64,000 nucleotides of DNA from Periconia sp. R9002 (lineage: Eukaryota; Ascomycota; Dothideomycetes; Pleosporales; Periconiaceae), in NCBI GenBank assembly GCA_023627715.1, contig JAMAHW010000024.1, positions 248,001 through 312,000 on the forward strand, read 5' to 3'. Positions 42,774 through 55,007 of the stretch are shown piece after piece. The number at the start of each line of letters is the position of its first letter. Position 1 is the stretch's first letter. Made by a program: the position numbers and the translations under genes. The notes beneath the pieces are model-generated. The model was given only the letters and a program-made list of their open reading frames with translations, did no database searches and was not told where the DNA came from.

Positions 42774-44852
42774 ATGCTTTTGCGCCGTTCCATCCCACGT
42801 CTACCCAGATCAGTGGCGACACACCAACAGCACCTCAAGCGGAACATCACAACGTCGATGCGCCTATCGCAAGTCATGGCGCACCTCGATTCCTCTACCA
42901 ATGGAGCTCCGACAACGAACGGTACATCCAAGTCTGCAGGTTCACACACTCTCCAGTCTCTCCCCAAGTCGAATACCTTCACATCGAACCTCCCCACAGA
43001 CCCCGCATTCCCGACACCTTCGGCATCACACGCCGCCTCTCGCGAACACCTTGGTCCACGCCTGGTCAAGGAAGCGCTGTATACCTACGTACGCCCCGAG
43101 CCTACCGAGGATCCCGAGCTCCTATGCGTCAGCCAACGCGCCCTCCACGACATTGGGCTTAGCGAATCCGAAGCGCAAACCGAAGACTTCAAGCAAGTAG
43201 TCTCAGGGAGTAAAATCCTGACATGGGACGAAAAGGAAAACGCCGAAGGAGGTGGGATATACCCATGGGCCCAATGCTACGGCGGCTATCAATTCGGACA
43301 ATGGGCAGGCCAGCTCGGCGACGGGCGCGCAATCTCCCTCTTCGAAACCACAAACCCAGACACCAACACGCGGTACGAGCTCCAGCTCAAAGGCGCAGGA
43401 CGCACACCCTATTCACGATTCGCGGACGGCAAAGCAGTGCTTCGTTCCAGCATCCGCGAGTTCGTCGTCTCGGAGTACCTCAACGCGATCGGGATCCCCA
43501 CCACACGAGCGCTGGCGCTCACCCTCTGCAAAGGAAGCCAGGTACGCCGCGAGCGCCTCGAACCAGGCGCCATTGTCGCGCGGTTTGCGCAGTCGTGGAT
43601 CAGGTTCGGCACCTTCGACCTCCCGCGCATGCGCGGCGACCGCAAACTGATCCGCCAGCTCGCCGACTACACGGCCGAGCACGTCTACGGCGGATGGGAC
43701 AAGCTCTTGTCCGCACTCCCGCCCGGCGGCGACCCCAAAGAAACACACGCCTCCGTAACCACCGGGATCCCAAAAGATCAAACCGAAGGCACCGGCCTAA
43801 CAGAAGAGAACCGCTACACACGACTCTACCGCACCATCGCCCGCCGCAACGCCCTCACCGTCGCCAAATGGCAGGCCTACGGCTTCATGAACGGCGTCCT
43901 CAACACGGACAACACGTCCATCCTCGGGCTGAGCATCGACTTCGGACCCTTCGCGTTCCTCGATACCTTCGACCCCACGTACACGCCCAACCACGACGAC
44001 CACATGCTGCGCTACTCGTACCGCAACCAACCCACCATCATATGGTGGAACCTCGTCCGCCTGGGCGAATCGCTAGGCGAGCTCATGGGCGCAGGATCCA
44101 CCGTCGACACACCCTCCTTCATCACCGAAGGTGTCAAGGAAGAAGACACCGACGACCTCGTCGCGCGCGCAGAAGGCATCATCGAGCGCGCCGGCGAAGA
44201 ATACAAAGCCGTCTTCCTCGCAGAATACAAACGCCTCATGACCGCCCGTCTCGGGCTAAAAACCCAACTCCCCTCCGACTTCGACGTCTTGTTCTCGGAG
44301 CTCCTGGATTGTCTGCAGGCTTTTGAGCTCGATTTCCACCATGCGTTTCGGAGGCTGTCTGACGTTGAGCTGGATGAGCTTGATACTGAGGATAAGCGGA
44401 AAGACGTCGCGGGTCGCTTCTTCCGCGCCGATGCCGCGCCTAGGCAGGAAGATGTCTCGCGCGTGCGCATCGGGAAGTGGTTGGGTGCATGGGCGGAGCG
44501 GGTCCGGCAGGATTGGGGCGAGGGGAAAGACGAGGAGCGGAAGGCTGGTATGAAGGAGGTGAATCCAAAGGTACGTTTCCCCCCTCAAAACCTTCCAAAT
44601 AACTCAACACCGATATGAAGAATCTTTGTGCTGACGAAAGTCGTATAGTTCGTACCCCGCTCCTGGATCCTCGACGAGCTCATCGACCGCGTCGAAAAAA
44701 GGGGCGAGCGCGAGATCCTCCCGCAGCTCATGCAGCTCAATCTCGAACCGTTCCGCGAGCACTGGGATGGGTGGGATGAGAGCGAGGTGGAGAGGTTGTG
44801 CGGTGACGTGCCCAAGTATAAGGGTATGATGCAGTGTAGTTGTAGTTCGTAG
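42774..44852 (+). CDS. Selenoprotein O-like protein AMPylator (SelO/YdiU, Cys form), mitochondrial
   Basis: Exons are 42774-44570 and 44649-44852, giving 666 residues. The basic N-terminus (MLLRRSIPRLPRSVATHQQH) fits a mitochondrial presequence. The pseudokinase-fold core shows YGGYQFGQWAGQLGDGRA, LQLKGAGRTPYSRFADGKA, REFVVSEYLNAIGIPTTRAL and the metal-binding GVLNTDNTSILGLSIDFGPF (near 372-392). The second exon ends RLCGDVPKYKGMMQCSCSS, the usual C-terminus in which animal SelO carries selenocysteine and fungi carry Cys. SelO transfers AMP to Ser/Thr/Tyr of proteins and is linked to oxidative-stress control in mitochondria. Length and motifs match the family closely. Confidence 0.93.
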
Positions 44853-45081
44853 TCTTTAAGAAAGAAGGGTGGGGAGAGCATGTCAGATAGATGGGGATTA
44901 TAGACGGGGATTATGTAGATATCCGCTGCCCCGGGGGGGTTGACGTTGGTATGTATGCAGGTATGATGGTAGCATATATCTATGGATAGATCTTGATGAT
45001 CTAGCTAGAACACCATCATAAAAAAACATAGAGTAAAACGACCCTTTTATTCTCTCTGAATGCATACCTAATCCGCCCATC

Positions 45082-46619
45082 TCAATCCACCCCACCAACA
45101 AGAAACTCGCCAACCTCCAACCCGACGCTCCGCCCCAAATTCCTCGCATACTCCCACCCAAACCCAACCCTCCACTTCGCCCCGGGCTCCAACGCATCCG
45201 CACTCCCCGCTCCACCCGCCCTCACCAACAACCGCATACTCGTCAACGTGGCGATTTGCGTGTACAAATCCGCGACCTGCGGCACGTTCGCATCGTCCAG
45301 TAGGGCTCTAAAGATCGCTAGCAGGCGATCCAAGGGGAATGGCGAGGGCGTAAGCAAGTGGCGCGAGATCTTGCGGTGCTTTACTTTTGTGTAGCCCGTG
45401 GACGCGGCGTGGTGGACGCGGCGCTTGTTCTTGCGCTTATCGGTGTGCTTCATGAAGTAGGTGACGTCTGTGCGGGCGGGGTTGTAAGAGGCCAGGTAGG
45501 CGGCGATGAGGAGGTGTTTTGTGTAGTATGGGAGGTCGTGGGCTAGGGTTCTCATGTTTCTCTTTACCGTGAGGGGGGTCGTGGAATTAAGGATGCCTTC
45601 GGGGTTGGCGAGGGGGCTTTCAGACGCGATGATGCGGTCTAGCACGCCTTCTTCGCCTTGGAAGAGATGGCGTCGGTTTACCATCAACCGGGAGAAATCT
45701 CGTGTGCCGAATGAGCCTGCTACAATGGGCTCTACGAACGGTCGCCAGAGCTTCATGGCTGCCAGGTGGAAACTGACTAGGTCGCGACCCGTGTGTTTGG
45801 ATAGGGAATCGTATACGGCGGCAGTGAAACGGCCCCATAGCCATGCGTCGTCTTCAGCGGCGAGATCGGTCGTGTAGCCGGCGAACTTCTCTAATGAGGG
45901 GGGAGTGAGGAAGATCTTTGGGGGTTTTGCTGAAAGTATTGTGAGGAGAGAAGAGCGCGAATACGGTGGGAAATGGACATGCGGAGTGGATGAGGTGTAG
46001 AGAGCTTGCGTGAGGGGGAGGCTGGATATGAGGATGATCGAAAGGTTTGGTATCTGTATGAGGTTAATATTTCCTATTCACAAACGTATGTCGCTGGACA
46101 ACATACCACTTCTCGGAATCTTCCCAGCGCAGCCATCATGGTCGGTGGAGCTTCCCTTTGTTTGTCGATGCCATCCAGCACTAGCACAAACTTTCCCCTT
46201 CCTTCCAAAAGCCTTTGTAAATTGACTGCTAGACTGCTAAGATTCTCGGTTCGTGCATATCGTCTCCTGTCAATCTTTTCATTCTCAAAGTCGTCCAGCG
46301 CATCTAGACTTGACGCAACAATGCGCTCCAGCAGATGCCTCCCGGTAATGCATTCTCGACATTGCACAATCGTATGGGTAAGCGAAGAGAGTTCGAGAAG
46401 AGATTTGATGATCGATGATTTGCCTGTGGCAGTAAGCCCGTGGGCAACAAGGAGAGGTGGTGAGGGCAGATGAGGTTCCTGATACGAGTAAGTAGCTGCA
46501 CAGCTTCGAGTTCATGCTGCCAAAATGCGTACAGAATAGAACGCAGTCAATTGCTGGATTTGCGATTCCCGACAGGGAAATTCGGATTGGAGGGTATCGA
46601 GGATTTCATCAGGCAGCAT
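45082..46619 (-). CDS. ORC5: Origin recognition complex subunit 5
   Basis: Exons are 46619-46533, 46478-46107 and 46053-45082, giving 476 residues, the normal size for Orc5. The start MLPDEILDTLQSEFPCRESQ is typical: a segment before the AAA+ core with the CRE-Q motif. Walker A is GLTATGKSS (near 43-51) and Walker B is FVLVLDGID (Asp near 131). The middle has IILISSLPLTQALY. The C-terminal part includes KLWRPFVEPI, DLPYYTKHLLIAAYLASYN and the basic KHTDKRKNKRRV segment seen in Orc5. ORC5 is part of the six-subunit complex that marks replication origins and loads MCM helicase in the nucleus. Introns are 53-54 nt with normal signals. It converges on the SelO-like gene with about 230 bp between stops. 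Confidence 0.9.
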
Positions 46620-47126
46620 TTTTTCAGCGAACTTCGCAGAACGGCTGAATTCAGACTTGCCGACAAGTGAGGTTGAGATGGAAATTGAATCCTGGGCTGA
46701 TACGCCCAAAGACGCGCTAGTCCTCGAAACGCGAAGGCACGTGCGCACGCATTTAAAATTCCCTTGATGTCAGCACTTGAGGAATGTCAACACAAGTTTA
46801 CCACCAAAAGAGTTGTTTGTATCGAGACAATAATCATGTGTTGTCTCTAGACAACTTGTACCTACAATTTAGGACCACATGAGACTACCTACCTACATGT
46901 GTAAATTGTAGTGGCTAAGAACGTAGTTGTGACCCTTACTATCGAGTTTGTACGATATGTACACGTTCATCCGGCTAGTAAACATGTATTTTCATTGGTA
47001 TTGAAGCCCATCTAAGATGCTTTGAAAGCTTTGACTTCCTCCTTCTGCAATTTCTTCAGCCGGTAATAAAACATGCCAGAATGTTAATCTCCTATCCAAC
47101 TCGCACCGCGCATACAGTACATTCCT
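46620..47126. other. Intergenic: ORC5 promoter and TAD3 3' side
   Basis: About 510 bp between two minus-strand genes. No coding or RNA feature was recognised. Confidence 0.4.
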
Positions 47127-48560
47127 CTAAACATGCAGGGTATCTTTGATGCTCGCTTGCACCTCCTTCTCATCGGTCTTCCACTCCCATGCCAGAAACT
47201 TCCAGTTGAGCTCGCTCGGCCTCCAGAACATGCCATGTTGCAATCCCTTGCCGGGGTGGACGGTAGTGCCGGTTTTATCCGCTGTCATACCACCGGTCAA
47301 CGGCATGCGGTTGGCAAAGACGCATCGCCTGAACCGCGAATGCAAGATGGCCATAGAGCACATGACACAAGGTTCGTGGGTGAGGTAGATGTCTAGGTCC
47401 ACACAGAGATAACCGTTGGCGTTGACGTTGTTGTTTTCGTAGTAGGGTCGCTCAACATCTGTCAAAGGCACGTCGCCGAACAGAGAACGGTCGAGGATTG
47501 TTGGATTGGCGCCTGAACTGCGGAGCCTCTTCTTCGCAACCATGGCGATCGCGCGCTGAACGGCGTGCGCCATTACGTTTCCCCGTCCGTCGTGACTCTC
47601 GGCATTTCCAGTAGGAGAGCGCCAACGACAGTCACCTGCCACAGCAACCACTTCGGGGTCTCCATTATTTTTGTCGACCACGACACAGCCAATGTTTTCG
47701 CCAATGCCTAGCTGGGAAATTTGATTGCCTGCCGACGTCGCAAGAGCGATATAGTCGGCAGCATTGCCTGCTATCTCGGCAGTGTTCCTTGCGACGAGGC
47801 TCGGGTGTGGACCGTAGGGGTTGGTGTTTTTGTACGCAATGGGCCAATAGGTCTCACTCCACTGGATGGACTGCTCCAGAGAGGTCGGTGCGAATGTAGG
47901 GACAGTCACGTAAAGGATCCTCGGCGGGGTAGGATAAGTATTGAATGGCCCGTTGTTCCTCAGCAAATCGGAAAGGTCGGCATGCTGGATGTATCGAGTG
48001 GGGCATAAAATGAAGTAACGAACTAGATCTTCAGTCTTAGCTTCTGCCAGCAGCGTTTCAGTGTCTTCGGGGTCTATGGGGGAAGAGGCCGGAGATAAAT
48101 ATACTGGGGAGTTATCCTGATCGTCGGAACCGGTGTCAGCAGGAGATGGGGGAAGGGGTGTGGAGGAGGGAGATAATAATATCGGGGATTCAGGTTGTCC
48201 TTCACCTCTCGGGAGCTTGGTAGGCTGGCCAAAAATTTCTTGGAGATGGGCCGGCAGGTACCTGTGCTGAACAACACGTCGTAAGTGAGAGAACTCGGAG
48301 GACTTCAAGTCTGGGATGGCGTCGTGGATCATGCTGTTCAACTTAGCAGAGTAACAGCATGGAGAAGAGGACAAGAATACTCACTCTTTGACGTCGTTGG
48401 CAAAGCGTGAGGGTGTCTCGACGACATAAACTTGCTGAGTCTCCATGCTGGCGCGCACTTCGTCCTTGGTCCTGAGTGGAATCAGCTTGCCGCTGGGCTG
48501 TCCGGTTCCAGTTCCGGTTCCGGTTCCGGTTCCGGTGTCATTGTCGGTATCGGCAGCCAT
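47127..48560 (-). CDS. TAD3: tRNA-specific adenosine deaminase subunit Tad3 (catalytically silent partner)
   Basis: Exons are 48560-48385 and 48333-47127, giving 460 residues; the 51-nt intron ends at AACAG. The protein pairs with Tad2 to convert adenosine 34 of tRNAs to inosine. The C-terminal cytidine-deaminase fold has AHAVQRAIAMV (near 313), where catalytic subunits have His-Ala-Glu; Val in place of Glu is the hallmark of Tad3. The zinc ligands are in PCVMCSMAILHSR (near 379), and the end GLQHGMFWRPSELNWKFLAWEW is typical. The N-terminal third holds ETQQVYVVETP and a Pro/Ser-rich linker. Near the start is an unusual run of six Thr-Gly pairs from a hexanucleotide repeat. The ATG at 48560 is preferred; a TTG lies upstream in frame. 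Confidence 0.92.
48504..48540. repeat. Hexanucleotide repeat GGTTCC in the TAD3 coding start
   Basis: Four to five near-perfect GGTTCC/GGTTCCA units lie within exon 1 of TAD3, encoding Thr-Gly pairs on the minus strand. Unit number could vary between strains without changing frame. Confidence 0.75.
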
Positions 48561-49643
48561 GGTGTGATCCAACTCCGCAGAATCAATGTGTCGATAGGTT
48601 TATGGGTTTGTGGATCAATGAGTCGTCGGTGGAGAGATTTTGCAGGAGTGTGGTAGGAAGAAGTAGAAAAGAGACAAGGAAGACAGGTTGGGGACGCGCC
48701 GGTGGAAATGGGGAGTCGAGCGCGAGTGCTCTTGCCAAAAGGTACCTGTCCCACTTTCTGTTAGTCCCAGTCGTTTTCCTCGCAGAATTTCATAGCGTCA
48801 CGACTGCCTGCGAGGGTGCAGTAGAGAAGTCGCGACTATAGTTGATTGTTTTCCTAATTGGTGAGGGGCACGGATTATTGTCGGGCCGACCGGTACGTCA
48901 TTGGCTAGTCTAGGGGAGCTTCTCCAACGACACTATTTACCGCCTCGTGAATTGGGGTACATCCCTAAATTCCATCTTCGAAAAGTGCCGAACCAAACTA
49001 CATACGGCTTCAATTGATTGATATACCGACCACCAGGCTCTTGGTATCCAGATATAAATTCACAATGTATATCAGAATGCAGATGTCCACCAACTCCGGC
49101 CTCCTCTTTTCCCTGCGAGTGGCTATACAATTGATATCAATGATGTGTATTCCTCCGTCATGACCTTCCAAGTACAACACCCAGGCATTTCTTTCCAACA
49201 GCCGGCATTCCCTTACAATCTGACAATACCTGCTTCCCATGCTACCCCAACTCTGAGTTTTGCTCTTTGTACACTAAAATTTAGCCTGCGGTGGTACACT
49301 CGCTACTGTACTCCGCACCCCGCCATTCACTAGCAGCTGATCGACATGGATTCCCCGCGGCGAGTCAGGTACTTTTCCACAAGACGGATATCAACACCCA
49401 AACCAGTGTGCTCGTCTAACCAAGTTGACACGCCTATTCCCAACTGCCGATTGGCATGACTGCATGCTCATGCATCCTATTTGCTGCACCACAGCAACAT
49501 GGCCTCATTGACTTCATGCGGTTAGTAATCCATTCAGGGATCTTTTTGGTTATATACCTCCTCCGTCGCCGCCAACTCCTCCAGTGGATCCATTCAAGCT
49601 ACCTGAGGAATTTTGGAGTTTCCTGCATCCGACACACCTCACG
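48561..49643. other. Divergent promoter region of TAD3 and the MFS transporter
   Basis: About 1.1 kb. The frame of the transporter extends upstream of 49644 to a GTG at 49584 without changing the prediction. No separate gene was supported. Confidence 0.45.
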
Positions 49644-51787
49644 ATGCACACCAAGCCAGAGATCGATAATGTTGAGAGAGTCTCCGAATCACATCCTCGC
49701 AAATCCTACGATGCACATATTGTTCCCCTCGCGCAGGAAGTCAATGAAGATGTGATACATATCGATCTTACATGGAGGTCATGGCTTGTGGTATTCATTA
49801 CCTGTTTTGCGTGCGTACTGTACTCAATCATGCTTGTACACCAATCTGACCAGGGCACAGCATCATGGCTCAAGTCTTCGTGGTTGTGGCTGCAGGAAGT
49901 AAGCTAATTCAATATTCCCTTGAGCGTCGTGGTTTTCCTGATCTAATCCTATGATTAGGTGTAATATCGTTCATCGTTCGCGACCTTGGTGAGCCGGCTA
50001 TAGCTGGTTGGATTATTCAGGTACAGCCCTTCTGCAAATTTGTCAAACAGCAGACTCACCCCCCGAGTATAGGGACCTCTGCTCATGCAATCCGTTCTTT
50101 CGCCGCTAGTAGGCCGTCTTTCTGATGTCCTGGACCGCAAGCTCTTCGCCTCATTGCCGCCGTTGATTGCATTTGCTGGAAGCATAATCTGCGCGAAAGC
50201 TACTTCAATGAACATGGTGATAGGTGGCGGTATTTTGATTGGTATTACCTTGGCCACTATTTCCATCGTTCAATCCATCCCATCGGAGATTCTGCCATTG
50301 AAGTACCGTGCACTGGCAAATGGTTTCGCATATCTCGGGGGAGCTGTAGGCGGGCTGTGAGTTTATCCTCTTTTTACCCATGATGGCTGTCGAATTAATA
50401 GAATGTTAGCGTCGGTGGTCTAGCTGCGGGCGCCGTAACCAACATCAACCCAGCAGGATGGCGCAATATTTTTTGGATTCAGGCTGCCCTCCACGGGTTG
50501 ACTTCTGTCGGTATCTTCGCTTTCTACTGGCCCAAGAAGCGCACCGATTATCCCAGAATGAGGTTCAAGGAATGGGCCTGGGCCTGCGATCCTATTGGAA
50601 GTTTTCTGCTTGTCGCAAGCGCTACTCTGATGCTACTGGCTCTTAACTGGGCTGGAGGTGCATATAGCTGGAGTAATCCTCACGTGTGTGCGAACCTCGT
50701 TGTCGGAATCGTTCTTTTCATCGCTTTTTGTTTATACGGTATGCCTTCAATTCTGCTTTGCTCTTCGGTTATGACATCCTGGGCTGACTTCATTCAGAAT
50801 GGAAAGGCAGGACCGATGGCATTGTCGCCCATGTCTTTTTCAGCAATGGCCCCAACTTCTGGCTGGCGACATTTGCTTTCGCTGTGGAAGGGTACGTCAT
50901 TGTCCAATGGAGAGTTTCCCAACACTGCTGAAATCATGATCTAGTTGGATATTCTACTCTGCGGTCAATTCTGTGACACCACAGATTATTCTGAACTTGG
51001 GCTTCGAAGACAACAGCTGGGATATTGCCGTTCGACAACTGTCCTACAAGATTCCCTCCCTCCTCTTCTCCCTCCCAGTTACCTGGTACGCCACTCGTTT
51101 CAAAGACATGAGTACGTCTCTCTTCCTCGTCTCTTAATATCATCACCTAACCTATCACCCACAGAAACTCCCCTCGTCTTCACCTACGGCATCTTCGTAA
51201 TCGCCACCATCTGCTACGCCTGCATCCGCCCCGACTGGTCTACCCCCCAAATTATCTTCACCGTCCTCACTGGCATCGGATGTTCAGGACCCCTCACACT
51301 CCTCGTAGCGTGCGTTCAATTCACCGCGCCACATGCCTTCCTCTCCACCGCCACTGGTCTCGCCTTCTCTGCGCGCGCAATCGGCGGCGCCTTCGGATCT
51401 GCCGTCATCAACGCTGTCATCAACGGCCGTCTCAACTCCCACTACGCTTCTGATGTGGGCGGTGCGGCTACGGCCGCTGGTCTGCCTCTGTCCTCGGTGC
51501 CTGCGCTACTGAAAGCTATGCGCGCCGGTACAGCAACGACGGTGAGGGGAAAGGGCATCCCGGGCGCGAATGATCAGATTATGAGGGCGGCATGGCAGGC
51601 GAGTTACTGGTCCTATGCGAAGGCATATCAGCTTGGGTGGTGGAGCGTGCTTCCGTTCGTTGCACTTGCGACAGTGAGTGTGGCGTGTATGAGGGGCGTG
51701 AAGGAGTTGATGACGGAGAAAGTCGAGGCTACGGTTGAGAAGGAGAGTAGCGATGTGAGCAATGAGAAGAGAGTTGGGAGCCTATGA
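49644..51787 (+). CDS. Major facilitator transporter of the TRI12/fungal efflux-pump type
   Basis: Exons: 49644-49810, 49861-49898, 49959-50020, 50073-50356, 50410-50738, 50798-50891, 50945-51111, 51165-51787. All phases close, giving 587 residues, the usual size of 14-TM drug:H+ antiporters. Landmarks: LTWRSWLVVFITCFA, VVVAAGSVISF, GWIIQGPLLMQSVLSPLVGRLSDVLDRK (the MFS loop motif in split form), NPAGWRNIFWIQAALHG, FAFYWPKKRTDYPR and ATGLAFSARAIGGAFGSAV. These are characteristic of the TRI12-like family, which exports toxins, siderophores or other small molecules at the plasma membrane. Substrate cannot be inferred. A short-chain dehydrogenase follows in the same direction, but no synthase that would mark a metabolite cluster is in the window. 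Confidence 0.88.
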
Positions 51788-52654
51788 TCATCGCCGTTCG
51801 TAATATCCTATATAGCGAGTGATCTAGGTCTCACACGCAGTGGTAAGAGAGTAGGTGCATTGTGAAATGTGAGCAATCAAAACGGTCATAATATAAGAAG
51901 TATCGTATTTCACTAAAAACGGTGACCTGAGCATTATTTTATGACTCCGAGATATGTCCAGACCCCGTGAGTGCCTTTCTTATGCGGATAGACGCATGAT
52001 TGAGGCGCAATGATTTGGTGAAGTGGTTTCTGTGGATGAGCATGAATGCGGCGATATATACCGTAATGTCTCGTCTCATTCATAAGGTTCACGCCAAAAT
52101 CTGACATCTAACTAATTATAGTAGTTTTTTAACTAAGTAGAGTAATGTTGTAACTGTATCAGATAGAAGCCTTACTACAATTGATGTATCCCTTATGGAC
52201 GAGATATTACGGTAGGTAAGAGACACTTTGGCTGCGATACTACGCCGCGCGATGGAAAAAGGATATGGTGCTACCGTAATATGGCCTCCATGAATTATTA
52301 ATATGAGCACAGATTGAATGATACTGATAGACTGATGTCTCCAGATACGATGCGTACGAATAGCACGAGCTAGACTGTTGAAACTCTGAGGGGATACATG
52401 TCTGAGGACTAGAGAATTCCTAAGTTAGAGGTTCTGCGCTATTTTTGCGTTTGTTCTCATTCTGATATGTGTGTGACCTTGCGGCGTGCTACCCTTCTTA
52501 CCTTATAGACGAGATATTGCAATACATAATCCCCCTACCCCACTACCCCACCACCCTCTGCCCCTCACTCCCTTCACGCACGCTTTCCCCGAGGAACCAC
52601 TTCTACACTGCAACTCATTCTACCTTTCCAACATACTTTCGATCATCCTTCAAT
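51788..52654. other. Intergenic between transporter and SDR genes
   Basis: About 870 bp, AT-leaning at 52080-52330. The last 150 bp are CT-rich, as is common just upstream of fungal start codons. No gene was seen. Confidence 0.4.
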
Positions 52655-53460
52655 ATGGCTGAAGCTACGAGAGTGACACTGGTAACCGGCCCCAACCGCG
52701 GTAAATTCCCTCCTCTTTTACCAACTTTCCGCGCGAGATCCAGCGCTAACGCCTTCACAAAGGTATCGGTCATGGCATTCTAGCTACTTTTCTTGCCCGC
52801 CCCAACAACACCGTCATCGCAGCTGTTCGCAACCCTGAATCAGACGTGTCGAAAGCCCTCAACGAGCTTCCCAAGGGCGAAGGAAGCTCGCTAATCCTCA
52901 CAAAAATCGACCAATCTATCCCTAGCGACGCAGCGGAAGCCGTCAAATCGCTCGATGGCCTGGGCATCTCTCGCATCGACACTGTTGTAGCCAACGCTGC
53001 GATAGCTGAAACCACCGGTGCGGTCATCACTACCCCCATCGAAGACGTTCGCAGGCACATGGACGTGAACCTCATCGGCATCCTAGCCCTCTTCCAGGCC
53101 GTGGAGCCCCTCCTCAAAAAGGGAAATAACCCCAAGTTTATTGCCCTCAGCTCGCAGCTCGGCAGTGCTACCTTGGCCATTCCCGGGCCATGGTTCTGCT
53201 ACGGTGTCACTAAAGCCGCGCTTAACTATCTGGTGCGACGTATTCATGTTGAGAATGACTGGTTGACGGCTACGGCGATCCAGCCAGGATGGGTGAAGAC
53301 AGATATGGGCAACTTGGCTGCGAAGGCTATTGGAATGGAGACTGCCCCTATGTCGTTGGAGGATAGCGTGAAGGGATGTGTCAAGGTCATCGATGTTGCC
53401 TCACGCGAAAAGTATGCCGGTGAGTGGGTCGACAGCGAGGAGAAGCCTGTTCCCTGGTAG
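52655..53460 (+). CDS. Short-chain dehydrogenase/reductase
   Basis: Exons are 52655-52700 and 52763-53460, giving 247 residues, normal for a classical SDR. The cofactor motif TGPNRGIG (residues 11-18) is rebuilt across the 62-nt intron, whose branch site is GCTAACG. Other landmarks are VVANAA (NNAG-equivalent), ALSSQLGS with the catalytic Ser and YGVTKAALNYL with Tyr162 and Lys166; the IQPGWVKTDMG segment follows the active site. These place it among NAD(P)H-dependent oxidoreductases related to fungal ketoreductase and norsolorinic-acid-ketoreductase-like proteins. Arg15 and the weak acidic residue after beta-2 suggest NADPH. Substrate unknown. Confidence 0.88.
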
Positions 53461-54401
53461 ATCTGTCAGTATATAGGTATGATGGGGTTTAGAATAGTAT
53501 ACATTCAAAACTGTGCGATGATAACGATCATTTCCCCCTTTTTTGGTAGAGCAACTAGCGTTTCGTGGAAGAAAACGAGTCTTTTTCTCGTTGACCACAT
53601 TATATCCTTTTCAGTATGATACTATAATTGAGCTTGGGCTTTCTAATTCATGACTGGTGGCGATGGGTACTTATGAGACGCACTTTATGCGTCTAATGAC
53701 AGCATAGAACTTTTAGTAGAGTGACTGGGGCATGAGTCAACCATAGCTACATCTTTTGAAAGAAAGAGGAGTAAGTTATTGTCATAGTACACGTAAGCAA
53801 TATTCATAAGTTCATAACTATACAAAAATTATTGCTTTGTTAGGTTATAATTCACTATCTACTACATTATTGCAGGATATAGGTCTTAAGAGTCGTAGTA
53901 TTATTATCTTAATAACACTAAATATTATAATAGTCGCTACGCTAATATATTATTATAGGAGATAAGATATAGCTACTACTTAAGTAGCGTATAAGGTACT
54001 AGCTATAGTTACGTAACCTATATATATATAAGTATATAAGCCCCTTTTTAATACTAGTAGTAAAAATAAAAATTAACTAATAGTAATCTTTATATATATA
54101 TTTTTATTATACTTCTCTTTACTTATTTTTCTTTATTATCTATCTATAAGCTTAGTATTATTAAGTGACTAGTTATATACCACCTAACACTAAACGCTAC
54201 TTTGGTTAGGAGCCTAAATTTCTAGCAAAATACACCAACAATTTTCTAAATTCAACAAAGCTACGGTAAGGACAGTAAAGAAGGCAAATAAACCAACCAC
54301 TTCAAATCAATCAAACAATAACATCCATCTCAACCCTAACCACCGAACCACTCATCCACACAAACACCTCCTACATTCCCCGCGCAGAAAGAAATCTTCC
54401 T
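53461..54401. other. Intergenic containing an AT-rich island
   Basis: About 940 bp between the SDR gene and the 3' end of a small secreted-protein gene. Positions 53770-54200 stand out as extremely AT-rich and are listed separately; the edges have ordinary composition. Confidence 0.5.
53770..54200. repeat. AT-rich, TpA-dense island, likely relic of a RIP-mutated mobile element
   Basis: This tract is dominated by TA-rich words (TATATATATAAGTATATAAG, TAGCTATAGTTACG, ATTATTATCTTAATA) with very few CpA or TpG dinucleotides by eye. Such TpA-dense, CpA-poor sequence is the signature left in Pezizomycotina when repeat-induced point mutation acts on transposon copies. No ORF or terminal repeats could be recognised, so the original element is unknown. 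Confidence 0.6.
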
Positions 54402-55007
54402 CTAGCACTGATCCCCCTCACACTTGCACTTGTTGTCGCTAGCCCACTGTCTCATAGCATCTTTAAGACAGGCCTTGTACATAGGACCCGCGGCGCCCTT
54501 TGCGAAATTGCCGTCGACGAGCGTAGTCCCGTCGGATCGGGTCCAGCATTGGCGGTTGCTCATGGCCATGCAGCTGACTATGTAGTTGTATTCGTCAGTC
54601 TTAAGCAAGTCTCTTCGTGCGTTATGAAGTGCTGTGATGCGTGTGGTTGTCTTTTTTAAAGCGAAGTGAAGCCTGACGTCTCATGGTGGATGGAAAGGGG
54701 TATAATTACAGTATGGAACATTGCAAATATCCGACGAAGGAATCTTCTCGGCCGTGAAAATGGTGCGGTAACGCGCGAGTCCGGCTTCGGTGGATTCACC
54801 GCCGAATTTGTGGCGGACGATGCAGCCTGGGACGGCGCGGGTTTCTGGGGGGAGGGGAGGGTTAGATGGTGTAAGGTCGAGAGGCTGGGTCGAAGATTGA
54901 GGGTAGCACTTACCACGGAGGGCATTGGCGGGCTCGGCGGTTTGGTCGATGGGACCAGCGAGAACCATGAGAGGGGACGCGAGGAGGATGAGAGTGGAGG
55001 CGAGCAT
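54402..55007 (-). CDS. Small secreted cysteine-rich protein, unknown function
   Basis: Exons are 55007-54914, 54844-54710 and 54610-54402, giving 145 residues. The donor of intron 2 (GTAATT) is chosen because it keeps phase and has a TAAC branch near the GAAGAG acceptor. The N-terminus MLASTLILLASPLMVLAGP is a clear signal peptide. The mature protein is about 128 residues with eight Cys: one in AVPGCIV, one in SSDICN, and later ones in VSCMAMSNRQCW, YKACLKDA and NKCKCEGDQC at the very end. Size, secretion signal and Cys content fit the broad class of fungal effector candidates or antimicrobial-like proteins, but no family was recognised. It borders the AT-rich island, a setting common for such genes. 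A TATA-like TATATA lies near 55183-55188. Confidence 0.7.

Noticed and set aside
42901..44326. Long Arg/Pro/His-rich ORFs in other frames of the SelO-like gene
   Set aside because: They are GC-driven shadows of the well-conserved SelO frame.
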